From: JACVRW01 sp963734025
GTDB taxonomy: Bacteria > Actinomycetota > Thermoleophilia > Solirubrobacterales > Thermoleophilaceae
Direction: 5' to 3'
Assembly: GCA_963734025.1 (NCBI GenBank)
Contig: CAVTFR010000009.1
Span: 1 to 64,000, forward strand
Length of the DNA: 64,000 bases
Shown here: in pieces, positions 38,850 through 47,705 of the stretch
Position numbering within the stretch: position 1 is the first letter of the stretch
How the letters are laid out: the number at the start of each line of letters is the position of its first letter
Made by a program: the position numbers and the translations under genes
Notes under the pieces: generated by a model
The model's database searches: none
What the model was told of the DNA's origin: nothing
Seen by the model: the letters and a program-made list of their open reading frames with translations, nothing else

Positions 38850-40238
38850 TCAGTTCTTCGCGGGGTCGATCAGGTTCGTCTCCGCGACCGGCTTGTCGGT
38901 TCGTCGCTCGCGCCCGCCGATCTCGACGTAGCTCTGCTCGCGGGCGCCAGTGTAGATCTGCCGCGGGCGCGCGATCTTCGTCTCCTCGTCGGTCACCATC
39001 TCGAGCCACTGCGCTATCCAGCCGGACGTGCGCGGGATGGCGAACATCACCGTGAACATGTCCGGCGGCAGGTTGAGCGCCTCGTAGATCAGCCCGGAGT
39101 AGAAGTCGACGTTCGGATACAGCTTGCGCGAGACGAAGTAGTCGTCTTCGAGGGCGCGCTTCTCGAGCTCGGTCGCGATGTCGAGCTTGGGGTTCTTGCC
39201 CGTGACCTCGAAGACCTCGTCGACGTGCTGCTTGATGATGCGAGCACGCGGGTCGTAGTTCTTGTAGACCCGGTGGCCGAAGCCCATCAGCCGCTCCTCG
39301 CGGTTCTTGACGCGCTCCAGGAAGTCCGGGACGTTGTCGACCGTCTCGATCCGGTCGAGCATCCGCAGCACGGCCTCGTTGGCGCCGCCGTGCAGCGGGC
39401 CGTACAGGGCGGCCACGCCGGCGGCCATCGCCGAGTAGGGATCGACCTGGGAGGAGCCGACGCTGCGCACGGCGCTTGTGGAGCAGTTCTGCTCGTGGTC
39501 CGCGTGCAGGATCCAGAGCACGTCGAGGGCGCGCGCGAGCCGCGGGTCGGGCTCGTACTTGACCTCGGTCATCTTGAACATCATCGAAAGGAAGTTGCCG
39601 GGATAGGACAGGTCGTTGTCCGGATAGACGTACGGCAGGCCAAGGTTGTGCCGGTACGCGAAGGCGGCGAGCGTCGGCACCTTCGCGATCAGGCGCACGG
39701 CCGCCATGTGGCGCTCGATCCGGTCGTCGATGTTCTTGGCGTCCGGGTAGAAGGTCGAGAGCGCGCCGACCGTGGCGAGCAGCATCCCCATCGGGTGGGC
39801 GTCGTAGCGGAAGCCCTCGACGAACTTCTTGATGTTCTCGTGGACGTAGGTGTGGTGGGTGATCTCGAAGACCCACTCGTTGAGCTGGTCCTGCGTGGGC
39901 AGCTCGCCGTAGATGAGCAGGTACGCCACCTCGAGGTAGGTGGAGCGCTCGCACAGCTCCTCGATTGGATAGCCGCGATACTCGAGCACCCCAGCCTCGC
40001 CGTCGATGTAGCAGACCGAGCTGCGGCAGGACGCCGTGTTGGTGAAGGCCGGGTCGTAGGTCATGAGGCCGAAATCGTCCTCGTCGACCTTCATCTGGCG
40101 GAAGTCCATCGCTTTGACCGTGCCGTCGTTGATCTCGACGTCGTAGGTCTCGCCCGTACGGTTGTCGGTGACGGTCAGGGAGTCCTTGGCCGTGGCTACG
40201 CCACCACCGTCATCGCGCTCAGTCTGTTCCTCGGCCAT
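38850..40238 (-). CDS. gltA: Citrate synthase
   Basis: A 462-residue type II-like citrate synthase. It has the N-terminal small beta domain of hexameric enzymes (DNRTGETYDVEINDGTVKAM), YDPAFTNTASCRSSVCYIDG and EYRGYPIEELCERSTYLEVA. Active-site His residues are in ILHADHEQNCSTSAVR and PLHGGANEAV, and the catalytic GFGHRVYKNYDPRA and the end RPRQIYTG are present. It supplies the TCA cycle, as does the 2-oxoglutarate dehydrogenase at 22.8 kb. A C-terminal extension of about 25 residues follows the usual end. Confidence 0.95.
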   Translation of the reverse strand: MAEEQTERDDGGGVATAKDSLTVTDNRTGETYDVEINDGTVKAMDFRQMKVDEDDFGLMTYDPAFTNTASCRSSVCYIDGEAGVLEYRGYPIEELCERSTYLEVAYLLIYGELPTQDQLNEWVFEITHHTYVHENIKKFVEGFRYDAHPMGMLLATVGALSTFYPDAKNIDDRIERHMAAVRLIAKVPTLAAFAYRHNLGLPYVYPDNDLSYPGNFLSMMFKMTEVKYEPDPRLARALDVLWILHADHEQNCSTSAVRSVGSSQVDPYSAMAAGVAALYGPLHGGANEAVLRMLDRIETVDNVPDFLERVKNREERLMGFGHRVYKNYDPRARIIKQHVDEVFEVTGKNPKLDIATELEKRALEDDYFVSRKLYPNVDFYSGLIYEALNLPPDMFTVMFAIPRTSGWIAQWLEMVTDEETKIARPRQIYTGAREQSYVEIGGRERRTDKPVAETNLIDPAKN

Positions 40239-40303
40239 CTCTCTCCTAAGTGCTCTGGTCGTCCTCTATTCCCCGATTTTGACGGAAAGGCATACTGCGG
40301 CGC

Positions 40304-40850
40304 GTGCTGAGCCCCGCCAGGCCTTCCGCTCTGCTGGCGCTGGTCGCCTGCGCGGCCGCGCTCGCCGCCGGCTGCGGATCGGACGAGCCCAAGACCTTCG
40401 ACGAGGACGGCTTCGCGATCACCTTCGAGTATCCGGGCGACTTCGAGCGCACGACGGACGTGAACACCGACCGCGGGGTCGGTCAGGCGGAGGAGTCGGT
40501 TGCGCTCGCGATGTCGGAGGACAACGCCATCTTCGTGCAGCGCTACGGGCTGAACAAGCCGGTGACGCCCGGCGACGCCGACGCCGTCAAGGTGGAGCTC
40601 GACCGGGTGCTGAGCCGGCTGGCCGGCACGGACGTCACCGGCAGGCGGATCGACGTGGGCGGGCCGATCGCGTTCCGCTACGAGGTCGACCAGCCTCCAG
40701 GAGCCGGAGGACGGCCGCAGCACGATCGTGGCCGTTTTCGACGGTGACAAGGAGTACTTCATCAACTGCCAGTCGGTCCCGGACGGGCGCGAGGAGCTCG
40801 ACGAGGCCTGCGACCGCGCCATCGAGACGCTCGCGCCGAAGCCGAGCTAG
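40304..40850 (+). pseudogene. Small lipoprotein gene with one-base frameshift
   Basis: Starts MLSPARPSALLALVACAAAL with lipobox LAAGC, then EDGFAITFEYPGDFERTTDV, giving a lipoprotein of the PsbP/small-stress type (about 180 residues). At about 40697-40700 one extra base changes frame. The other frame continues PEDGRSTIVAVFDGDKEYFI, then CQSVPDGREELDEACDRAIE and ends LAPKPS at 40850. Length 547 is 3n+1. If the extra base is real, the first frame ends at 40747 (147 residues) without its C-terminal strand. Divergent from gltA; its last 4 bases overlap the GH31 gene end. Confidence 0.7.
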
Positions 40851-43021
40851 CGCTCGGAGAGCTCGATTTCGCGCAGTGTCTTGACGCTGAAGCGCCCCCG
40901 TTCCCAGGCGATGCGGGTGCCGTCGGCGAGCCTGACCGCCGTCCGGCCGAGCGGCGGCGTCCCCCACAGCGTCGCTTCGAGCGGGCGCTCGCGCTCGGGC
41001 GTGTCGCCGAGGCCGCGCGCGACGTGCTCGGCCGGATGGGTCACGACGATCGAGCCGCTGCGCACGTAGACGGGAATGCGGCCCAGCGGCGCGGGCGCCA
41101 GGATCTCGCCGCCGCCCTCGACCCGCTCACCGGTCCAGAAGTCGATCCACTCGCCGCGCGGCAGCGACACCTCGCGCTCGCGAGCGCCGCGTTCGAGCAC
41201 CGGCGCCACCCACAGCGCCGGCCCGTAGCCGTACTGGTCCGCGAGCGCCCAGCCGCGCTCGTCGGCGGGGTCGACGAGGAAGAGCGGCCGTACGATCGGC
41301 AGGCCGGAGCGGGCCGCGGTCGCCGCGGCCGAGCGCACGTAGGGCACGAGCCGCTCGTGCAGGAGGACGTGCTCGCGGTAGATCCGTAGGGTCTCGTCGT
41401 CGTAGGTCCAGGCCTCCTGAGGGAAGCGCCCGTGAGCCTGCATCAGCGGCGTGAAGCAGCCGAACTGGACCCAGCGCAGCAGCAGCTCCTTGGGACAGCG
41501 CGCCATCAGGCGCTCGCCCAGGTAGCCGCCGACGTCGTGAGACCAGTTCGAGAAGCCGGTCGCCGCGGCCGTGATGGTCGCGGCCACGAGCGTCTCGAGC
41601 GACCAGAAGTCGGACGGCTGGTCGCCGCCCCACGTGACGCCCAGGGCCTGCTGGCCGGTCCAGCCCGGGCGCCCGAACAGCACGCCGCTTCCGGGGTGGA
41701 CCTCGTCCAGTGCGCGCTGCATCGAGCGCCGGTAGAGGAGGCCGAGCGCCCACGCCGCCTGCGCGCCGCTGCGGCCGTCCGCAAGCAAGACGTCCTGCGG
41801 GTAGTACCAGCCCTCGCCGTCGTCGGCCTTGATGCCCTCGACGCCCATCCGCAGCACGCGCTTGGCCTGCTCGCGCCACCACTCCTCGGCGGCGGGCGAG
41901 GTGAAGTCCACCGGGGAGCCGGTCCCCATCCACCAGCGCGCCACGTGCGGCCTGCCGTCCTTCGCCCTCACGAAGTGGCCCGCCGCGGCGGCGGGCCCGT
42001 AGTTCTGGGCGGGCTCGGCGTGCAGGCGCTCCGACTCGGGATCGGGCGGGCGCTGGCCGTCGCGCGACTCGATGTTGACCCAGGGCGTAACCCAGACGAC
42101 CGTGCGCACGCCGTCGGCCCGGAAGCGGGCGATCATGCCCTCGAAGTCCGGGAACTGGTGGGGGTTCGGCTCCCAGGTGTTGTATTGGGTCTCCCAGGGC
42201 GAGTCGAGCACCAGCCCGTCGAGCGCGAGGCCGTGGCGGCGGTAGCCGTCGAAGTCCTCCTCGACGTCGCGTTGATGCTCGTAGACGTCGCGCGACTTCC
42301 AGTGGCCGTAGGCCCATTCCGGCAGCACGGGCGGCAGCCCCGTGAGCCGCAGGAAGCGGCGCAGGCGGGCGGCGGGCGTCGGGTCGCAGAGCACGTGCAG
42401 GCGAAACGGCCCGGCCGCCGCGCGCGCCGACACGCTGACGCGGTGGCCGAGGTCGAACTCCGCGCCGTCGCCGTCGGTCTCGAGCCAGAGTGAGTAGCCA
42501 CGGCTCGCGATCAGCCACGGGACGGGCGCGTAGTCGCCCTGCGGGATGCCGCCCACGTCGAGCATGTCCGGCGGGCAGTCGGGGCCCGTGTAGCGGCGGT
42601 CGGCGCCGAGGCGCACGCGCCGCCCGGTCTGCTCGACCTGCTCGCCGTGGCGCGCGCCGAGGCCGGTGAAGCGCTCCCCGGAGCGGGCCTCCCACTCGGC
42701 GCCGATGCGAAAGGCGGCGCCCGCCGGCTCGAAGTGGATGACCACGCGCTCGTCCGCGAGCTCGATGCGGACATCGCCGAGCTCGCCATGGAGTCCGTCG
42801 TCGTTGCGGTGCGCGGCACCCAAGTGGACCGGCCGTTCGAGCTCCTCGGCGGGGAGCACCCCCTCGGTCAGCTGGATGAACTGGTCGCGCGGCTCGCCGC
42901 CCGCCGCCCACAAGCGCAGCTCCCTGATGAGTCGCCGCCCGCGCCGGATCTCGATCGCGAGCGGGTCGAGCCCGATCGCCACCCGCACGGAACCGCGCTC
43001 AAGCACGAGCGGCTCGGGCAT
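40847..43021 (-). CDS. Glycoside hydrolase family 31 alpha-glycosidase
   Basis: A 724-residue cytoplasmic GH31 enzyme. The N-terminal beta-sandwich (about 1-215) is followed by the catalytic barrel (about 230-560) with LPEWAYGHWKSRDVYEHQRD, LDGLVLDSPWETQYNTWEPN, nucleophile Asp400 in GIKADDGEGW (like KTDFGE) and general acid Asp467 in TWGGDQPSDFW. C-terminal beta domains have PALWVAPVLERGAR and RIPVYVRSGS. Family members cleave alpha-glucosides, alpha-xylosides or sulfoquinovosides; which one is not clear. No signal peptide. No sugar transporter is adjacent. Confidence 0.9.
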   Translation of the reverse strand: MPEPLVLERGSVRVAIGLDPLAIEIRRGRRLIRELRLWAAGGEPRDQFIQLTEGVLPAEELERPVHLGAAHRNDDGLHGELGDVRIELADERVVIHFEPAGAAFRIGAEWEARSGERFTGLGARHGEQVEQTGRRVRLGADRRYTGPDCPPDMLDVGGIPQGDYAPVPWLIASRGYSLWLETDGDGAEFDLGHRVSVSARAAAGPFRLHVLCDPTPAARLRRFLRLTGLPPVLPEWAYGHWKSRDVYEHQRDVEEDFDGYRRHGLALDGLVLDSPWETQYNTWEPNPHQFPDFEGMIARFRADGVRTVVWVTPWVNIESRDGQRPPDPESERLHAEPAQNYGPAAAAGHFVRAKDGRPHVARWWMGTGSPVDFTSPAAEEWWREQAKRVLRMGVEGIKADDGEGWYYPQDVLLADGRSGAQAAWALGLLYRRSMQRALDEVHPGSGVLFGRPGWTGQQALGVTWGGDQPSDFWSLETLVAATITAAATGFSNWSHDVGGYLGERLMARCPKELLLRWVQFGCFTPLMQAHGRFPQEAWTYDDETLRIYREHVLLHERLVPYVRSAAATAARSGLPIVRPLFLVDPADERGWALADQYGYGPALWVAPVLERGAREREVSLPRGEWIDFWTGERVEGGGEILAPAPLGRIPVYVRSGSIVVTHPAEHVARGLGDTPERERPLEATLWGTPPLGRTAVRLADGTRIAWERGRFSVKTLREIELSER

Positions 43022-43075
43022 GCCCCTTCTTCTGCCAGAGCGCCCACGCCGAGCTGTGGAAATCCTGTGAAGGAC

Positions 43076-43588
43076 TCAGGCGAGCGGGCGGCGGTACTCG
43101 ATCAACTCCATGCCGCCGAAAGCGGGCTCGACGAAGGCGTCGCCGACGCTGCGCCAGCCCTCTCGCTCGTAGAAGCCGCGGGCGCGCTTCTGGGCGGCCG
43201 GCGTGTATAGCCGGAACTGCGAGTAGCCGCGTTCGAGCGCCTCCTCCAGAACCGCATCGTGGAGCCTCGTGGCGATGCCGCTGCCCCAGTGCTCCTCGCG
43301 CACGAACATCTGCCACAGCTGCGCCAGTGCCGGATCGTCGCTCGGATAGCTTGCGTGGAGCGAGGCCGGCAGGAGCGCGATGTGGCCCGCCATCTCGCCG
43401 TCCACCTCCGCGACCCCGCACCAGACCGCCGGGTTTCCCAGCCGCGCCCGGAAGGGCTCGAGCTCGACCGGGGGCGGCGCCCAGTCCTCCGGTGCGATCT
43501 CGCGATAGCTCTCGAATGCGAGGGCGACCGTCCGGGCGATGGCGGCGGCGTCCTCGGGAGCCCCGGTCCTGATGTCGACACCGTCCAC
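43076..43588 (-). CDS. GNAT-family N-acetyltransferase
   Basis: A 170-residue GNAT protein: IRTGAPEDAAAIARTVALAF, WCGVAEVDGEMAGHIALLPA, LAQLWQMFVREEHWGSGIAT for the acetyl-CoA site (Q/RxxGxG/A variant EEHWGSGIA), and RLYTPAAQKRARGFYEREGW with YRRPL end. The acceptor substrate is unknown. Upstream of the GH31 gene on the same strand with a 54-base gap. Confidence 0.88.
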   Translation of the reverse strand: MDGVDIRTGAPEDAAAIARTVALAFESYREIAPEDWAPPPVELEPFRARLGNPAVWCGVAEVDGEMAGHIALLPASLHASYPSDDPALAQLWQMFVREEHWGSGIATRLHDAVLEEALERGYSQFRLYTPAAQKRARGFYEREGWRSVGDAFVEPAFGGMELIEYRRPLA

Positions 43589-43680
43589 CCCGGCGAGGCT
43601 AGCGGTTCACAGAGCCGTCACGCGAGGTTCGCCCGCCGGTAACGAAAAGGCGCTCGTTGCAGGCGAATCTAGCTCACGAG

Positions 43681-45963
43681 ATGATCCCGACGCCGGTCAC
43701 CAGGGTCGACCTCCACTGCCACTCGGCGGCCTCGCAGGAGTCGCGGCTCGGCGTGCAGCGGGCGCTCGGCCTTCCCGAGTGCGCCACCCCTCCGGAGGAG
43801 GTCTACGGGCTCGCCCGCCGGCGCGGGATGGACTTCGTGACGATCACCGACCACGACACGATCTCGGGTGTCCTCGAGATCGCCGACCGGCCCGAGGTGT
43901 TCGTCTCCGAGGAGCTCACCGCGTGGTTCCGCGGCGAGCCGCAGGCGGTCCACATTCTCTGCTGGGGCATCTCGCCGGCCGACCACGACTGGTTGCAGGC
44001 ACACGCCGCTGACGTGGAGGAGGTGGCCGAGTACCTGCACGGGAACGGCATCGCCTGTGCCCTGGCCCATCCGTTCTACGCGGTCGCTGCGCCCCTTACG
44101 GCGCGCCACCGCCGCCGGCTCGCGCGGCTGTTCCCCGTGTGGGAGACCCGCAACGGCGCCCGCGCGCGGGAGCTGAACATGCCGGCCGCCATCTACATCG
44201 AGACCCACGGCGGCGCCGGCGTCGGCGGTTCCGACGACCACGCCGGGGTCGACATCGGGCGGACCTGGACCGAGACGCCGCCCGCGTCGACTCCGGAAGA
44301 GTTTCTGCGCCGGCTGCGGCGCGGTGAGGCGAGCGCCCGCGGCGCCCAGGGCAGCGCGGCCAAGTGGGCGCACGCCGCGATGGCCTTGGCGGTCCGGGCG
44401 CTTGGCCGGGGCGACCGCGGCGAGCCGCCCGACCCACGCGTCGTGCTGAGGATCGTCGAGCGTGTGATGAGCCACGGGGATGCACGCGCGGGAGCGATCG
44501 GCGCCGACCTCTGCCCCGAGGACGCGCGCGCCCTTCTGCGGGCCTGGCTGGACGCGCTCGGGCTCGACATGACCGAGTCGGAGCTGCTCGCCTGGATGCA
44601 GGCCGACGGCTTCGCGCATGCCGATCTGGCCCGGCGCGCCTGTCGCGCCCACGAGCGCCGGCTGCGCGAGGCCGTCGAGCTGATGGTGGTGGCGGCCGCG
44701 GATCTCGACAGCCGCGCCAAGGTGGCCGCGGGCGCCGTCTTCTCCGCCTGCATCCCGGCCATTCCGTACGTGCCGGCCGTCGCCTTCCTCGCTCGCGAGA
44801 AGAGCAGGCTCCTCGGGCGCGAGCAGGAGCCGGGACGGGTCGCCCTGGTGGCCGACGGCGTGGGTGCGATGCACGGCGTGACGCACACGCTCGACGAGCT
44901 GCGCGAGCGCGGCGTGCCCGGCTTCGAGGTCGAGGTGATCGGCACCGACCCGAAGGTGGACCGGCGGCTGCCCGCCGTCGCGGAGGTCGACGTCCCTTTC
45001 TACGACGGGCTGCGAGTGGGCGTCCCGAGCCTGAACGCCTCCGTGGAGGCGCTCGCCGAGGGCCGCTACGACCTCGTACATCTTTGCTCCCCCGGCCCGG
45101 CCGGGGTCGCAGCCGCGCTCATCGCTCGGATAATGGACCTGCCGCTGGTGGGCTCCCATCACACGGAGCTCGGTGCCTACGCCGGGCTGCGCTCCGGCGA
45201 CGCGCGGTTGCGGGCGGGTATGGACATGGCGCTGGCTGCGCTCTACGGCCAGTGCGAGATCGTCCTCTCGCCGAGCGAGGCGGCAGACGAGTCGCTGCGG
45301 GCGCTCGGGGTCCCCGTGGAGCGGATCGGGCGCTGGGAGCGGGGTGTCGACGTGAGCCGCTTCGACCCGGCGCTGCGCGAGCCGCGCTCGCTGCCCGGTG
45401 AGCTGAACGTCCTCTACGCCGGCCGGCTCACCACCGAGAAGGGCGTCAGCCTGCTCGCCGACGCGTTCCTCGCGGCGCGGGCCGCCGATCCGCGCCTGCA
45501 CCTGGTGCTCGCCGGCGGCGGACCGGAGGAGGCGGCGCTGCGCGAGCTGCTCGGGGCGCACGCCACGTTTCTCGGCTGGCTCGAGGGCGAGAAGCTCGCG
45601 CGCGCCTACGCAAGCGCGGACATCTTCCTGTTCGCCAGCCGCACCGACACCTTCGGCCAGGTCGTGATCGAGGCGCAGGCGAGCGGCCTGCCCGTGGTCG
45701 CGGTCGCCGAGGGGGGCCCGCTCTCCCTGATCGAGGACGGCCGCACGGGGCGGCTCTGCCCTCCCGAGGCCGAGGCGCTCGCTGCTGCGGTCGGTGAGCT
45801 CGCCCGCTTCCCGGCACTGCGCGGCCGGCTCGCGGACGAGGCACTCGCGTCCGTCCGCGAGCGCAGCTGGGAGCATGCGCTCGACCAGCTCGCTGCGGGC
45901 TACCGGCGTGCGCTCGACGCGCGTGCGCTCAGCGGCGGCGAAGCCCGCCGAACAGCCGCTTGA
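43681..45963 (+). CDS. PHP phosphoesterase domain fused to GT4 glycosyltransferase
   Basis: A 760-residue fusion. Residues about 5-190 form a PHP domain: VDLHCHSAASQES (HxH), DFVTITDHDTISG (second metal motif), ALAHPFYAV and GGSDDHAGVDIGRTW (last metal site). A helical linker follows (about 200-380). Residues about 385-750 are a GT-B glycosyltransferase with GRVALVADGVGAMHGVTHTL, LVHLCSPGPAGV, SPSEAADESLRALGVP, LYAGRLTTEKGVSLLADAF and the donor motif IFLFASRTDTFGQVVIEAQA of family GT4 (E-x7-E). ATG 43681 is chosen because PHP proteins begin just before DLHCHS; a TTG at 43657 is possible. Confidence 0.87.
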   Translation: MIPTPVTRVDLHCHSAASQESRLGVQRALGLPECATPPEEVYGLARRRGMDFVTITDHDTISGVLEIADRPEVFVSEELTAWFRGEPQAVHILCWGISPADHDWLQAHAADVEEVAEYLHGNGIACALAHPFYAVAAPLTARHRRRLARLFPVWETRNGARARELNMPAAIYIETHGGAGVGGSDDHAGVDIGRTWTETPPASTPEEFLRRLRRGEASARGAQGSAAKWAHAAMALAVRALGRGDRGEPPDPRVVLRIVERVMSHGDARAGAIGADLCPEDARALLRAWLDALGLDMTESELLAWMQADGFAHADLARRACRAHERRLREAVELMVVAAADLDSRAKVAAGAVFSACIPAIPYVPAVAFLAREKSRLLGREQEPGRVALVADGVGAMHGVTHTLDELRERGVPGFEVEVIGTDPKVDRRLPAVAEVDVPFYDGLRVGVPSLNASVEALAEGRYDLVHLCSPGPAGVAAALIARIMDLPLVGSHHTELGAYAGLRSGDARLRAGMDMALAALYGQCEIVLSPSEAADESLRALGVPVERIGRWERGVDVSRFDPALREPRSLPGELNVLYAGRLTTEKGVSLLADAFLAARAADPRLHLVLAGGGPEEAALRELLGAHATFLGWLEGEKLARAYASADIFLFASRTDTFGQVVIEAQASGLPVVAVAEGGPLSLIEDGRTGRLCPPEAEALAAAVGELARFPALRGRLADEALASVRERSWEHALDQLAAGYRRALDARALSGGEARRTAA

Positions 45964-46255
45964 CGGAGCCGCTCACGGCCGGCGTGTCCTCGGGCGGACC
46001 GAGCTCGGCGACCTGAGCCGCACTGATGCTGAGTGTGACGGCGCGCTCCGCGGTACGCCTGACCTCGGGCGCGTCGACGAACCGCTCGGCGCCGTCGGCC
46101 GTGCGGATCACGAGGCCGTCGAAGATGTGCTCGCGGTAGTTGTCGAGCACCTTCACGACCGTGGCGACCTCCTGGCCGTCCGAGCTGATCACCGGCGTGC
46201 CGCGCTGAACCGCCGTGTAATGGACCGCTACGCCGTCGTCTTCGATCGGGGTCAT
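45929..46255 (-). CDS. Small PRC-barrel-like (DUF2171-type) protein
   Basis: A 108-residue protein: VHYTAVQRGTPVISSDGQEV, TVVKVLDNYREHIFDGLVIR and RFVDAPEVRRTAERAVTLSI. The pattern G..V...DG..VG.V......G..F..LVI, with a D/V.EV end, is that of PRC-barrel/DUF2171 domains. Its last 35 bases overlap the end of the PHP-glycosyltransferase gene on the opposite strand. Confidence 0.6.
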   Translation of the reverse strand: MTPIEDDGVAVHYTAVQRGTPVISSDGQEVATVVKVLDNYREHIFDGLVIRTADGAERFVDAPEVRRTAERAVTLSISAAQVAELGPPEDTPAVSGSVKRLFGGLRRR

Positions 46256-46260
46256 GCCTT

Positions 46261-46491
46261 TCAGCGTGGCAGAAGGAGTGAGGTTTGTTCCACGTCGCCG
46301 CCCTCGTGCTCCTCGGTCGCGGCGGTGTAGATGCCGCTGCCGATGGCCGCGATCGTGAGGGCGACCGAGATCGCGCCGACGGCGCGGGCGGCGCCGTCCG
46401 TGGCCGGGAAGTTCTCGCGCGTCACCCCGATGAAGGTCAGGACGAGCGCCCAGGCGGCGAGGATGATCCCGCAGACGTGGAAGGCGTTCAC
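46261..46491 (-). CDS. Small two-helix membrane protein
   Basis: A 76-residue protein: MNAFHVCGIILAAWALVLTF with a hydrophobic first helix, IGVTRENFPATDGAARAVGA, second helix ISVALTIAAIGSGIYTAATE, and an acidic end. Upstream of and five bases from the PRC-like gene, so in one operon. Similar small proteins accompany cytochrome and electron-transport genes in actinobacteria, but no such gene is near. Function unknown. Confidence 0.65.
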   Translation of the reverse strand: MNAFHVCGIILAAWALVLTFIGVTRENFPATDGAARAVGAISVALTIAAIGSGIYTAATEEHEGGDVEQTSLLLPR

Positions 46492-46574
46492 GGCGGCGAA
46501 AACTACCGGAACGGGGGGAGGGGTTCACCGCCTTGTCACCGGAGCCGGCGGCTCGCCGCCGAACCTATGTGGAG

Positions 46575-46784
46575 ATGGCCCCGCTGCTCGAAAGCATCAT
46601 CAGCGTGATGGGCTCGCCGCGCGGCCGGCGGCCGGTCTGCGTCGTCTGCGGCCGCCCCATCGGGCCGGGCGAGGAGCTCATGCGCCTGCGCGGCGAGGCG
46701 CTCGTGCACAGGCGCTGCGCCACCTACGAGATGCGACGGCGCCGCGAGGGTGCCGAGCGGCTCGGCTACCCGCCCTCGCGCTGA
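46575..46784 (+). CDS. Small zinc-ribbon-like protein
   Basis: A 69-residue protein with VCVVCGRPIGPGEELMRLRG and HRRC: a C-x2-C ... H-x2-C set that could bind one zinc ion. Helix ends basic. Start is uncertain: ATG 46575 (GGAG directly in front, spacing short) or TTG 46533. Its last 19 bases overlap the convergent gene at 46766-47068. Family not recognised. Confidence 0.55.
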   Translation: MAPLLESIISVMGSPRGRRPVCVVCGRPIGPGEELMRLRGEALVHRRCATYEMRRRREGAERLGYPPSR

Positions 46785-47068
46785 GCGGGCGGCGGCCCGT
46801 GCCCGGCGGGCACGCGCGGACGACCGCGGGCGCTGCGAACGCGCGCGGGCGCAGACGGGCGAGGAACGGCGTGCGACCCGCGGCGCGGCGGCTTCGGCAC
46901 CGGCCCGCGGGGATGCGGGCGCGGATCCCGGTCGGAGCCGCCCCAGTCACTTCCCTCGGCCTCGGCCAGCGGCGGGTCCTTGATCGCCCACCAGACGATG
47001 TAGAGGAGCATCGCGACCGGGATCTTCAGGACGACGGCGATCCAGAAGATCGCCCAGAAGCCTTCCAT
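46766..47068 (-). CDS. Hypothetical protein with N-terminal membrane helix
   Basis: A 100-residue protein with one hydrophobic N-terminal helix (FWAIFWIAVVLKIPVAMLLY, IVWWAIKDPP), then a Pro/Arg-rich tail of low complexity. The membrane part resembles small membrane proteins often found in this group; the tail may be spurious past about residue 45. No family recognised. Confidence 0.5.
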   Translation of the reverse strand: MEGFWAIFWIAVVLKIPVAMLLYIVWWAIKDPPLAEAEGSDWGGSDRDPRPHPRGPVPKPPRRGSHAVPRPSAPARVRSARGRPRVPAGHGPPPAQREGG

Positions 47069-47105
47069 CGAGAGGATGCTACCCGGATTCTGTCCGCGGA
47101 CGATT

Positions 47106-47134
47106 TGACAAATTTATTTGTCTATTAGACACTG
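47106..47134 (+). promoter_or_regulatory. Promoter with overlapping palindromes before the ArsR-type gene
   Basis: TTGACA (47106-47111) lies 17 bases before GACACT. Two palindromes cover it: GACAAAT-TT-ATTTGTC (47107-47122) and TGTCTA-T-TAGACA (47119-47131). The region is AT-rich in an otherwise high-GC sequence, typical of an ArsR-family self-regulated operator. The GTG start at 47142 is close to the expected transcript start, so the message is probably leaderless. Confidence 0.65.
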
Positions 47135-47141
47135 CAGGCCC

Positions 47142-47705
47142 GTGCAGACCACCGTCGACGTCTCCCGCGCCAGGCTCTCCCCGCTCCGGCGGCGCGTGCT
47201 CGAGGAGCTCCGCGAGCCCGCCTCCGCCACCGTCCTGGCGGGCCGCCTCGGTGAGAGCCGCCAGAGCGTGAACTACCACGTGCGCGAGCTCGAGCGCGCG
47301 GGGCTGGTGGAGCTCGTCGAGGAGCGCCGCCGCCGCGGTTGCACCGAGCGCGTCATGCGCGCCCGGGCACGCGCGGTCGTGGTCGATCCCGACGTCGTCG
47401 GCGACCTCGACGCGGTCACGGAGACCCAGGATCGGTTCGCATCCGACGTGCTGCTCGCTCTGACCGCTCGCACGGTGGGCGACGTCGCGGCGATGCGCGA
47501 CCGGGCCGGCGCCCAGGGCCGGCGGCTCGTGACCTTCGCGCTCGAGGCAGACATCGGCTTCGAGCGCCCCGCCGACATCGAGCGCTTCGCCGACGCGCTC
47601 GCCGAGCGCGTTGCCGAGCTGGCCGCGGAGTTCGGCTCCGCCGGCTCCCGCCGCCGCTTCCGGCTGATCGCCGGCGCTTACCCGACGCCGAAGGAGACCG
47701 CATGA
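47142..47705 (+). CDS. ArsR-type HTH transcriptional regulator
   Basis: A 187-residue protein with winged HTH in residues about 10-75: LSPLRRRVLEELREPASATV, LAGRLGESRQSVNYHVRELE and LVELVEERRRRGCTERVMRA. The C-terminal 100 residues are helical (ADIERFADALAERVAELAAE) and may sense a ligand. The following gene, an AHSA1-type SRPBCC protein, overlaps by four bases, a common ArsR-SRPBCC pairing. GTG 47142 is used since GTG begins the conserved region and a promoter-operator sits just upstream. Confidence 0.85.
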   Translation: MQTTVDVSRARLSPLRRRVLEELREPASATVLAGRLGESRQSVNYHVRELERAGLVELVEERRRRGCTERVMRARARAVVVDPDVVGDLDAVTETQDRFASDVLLALTARTVGDVAAMRDRAGAQGRRLVTFALEADIGFERPADIERFADALAERVAELAAEFGSAGSRRRFRLIAGAYPTPKETA

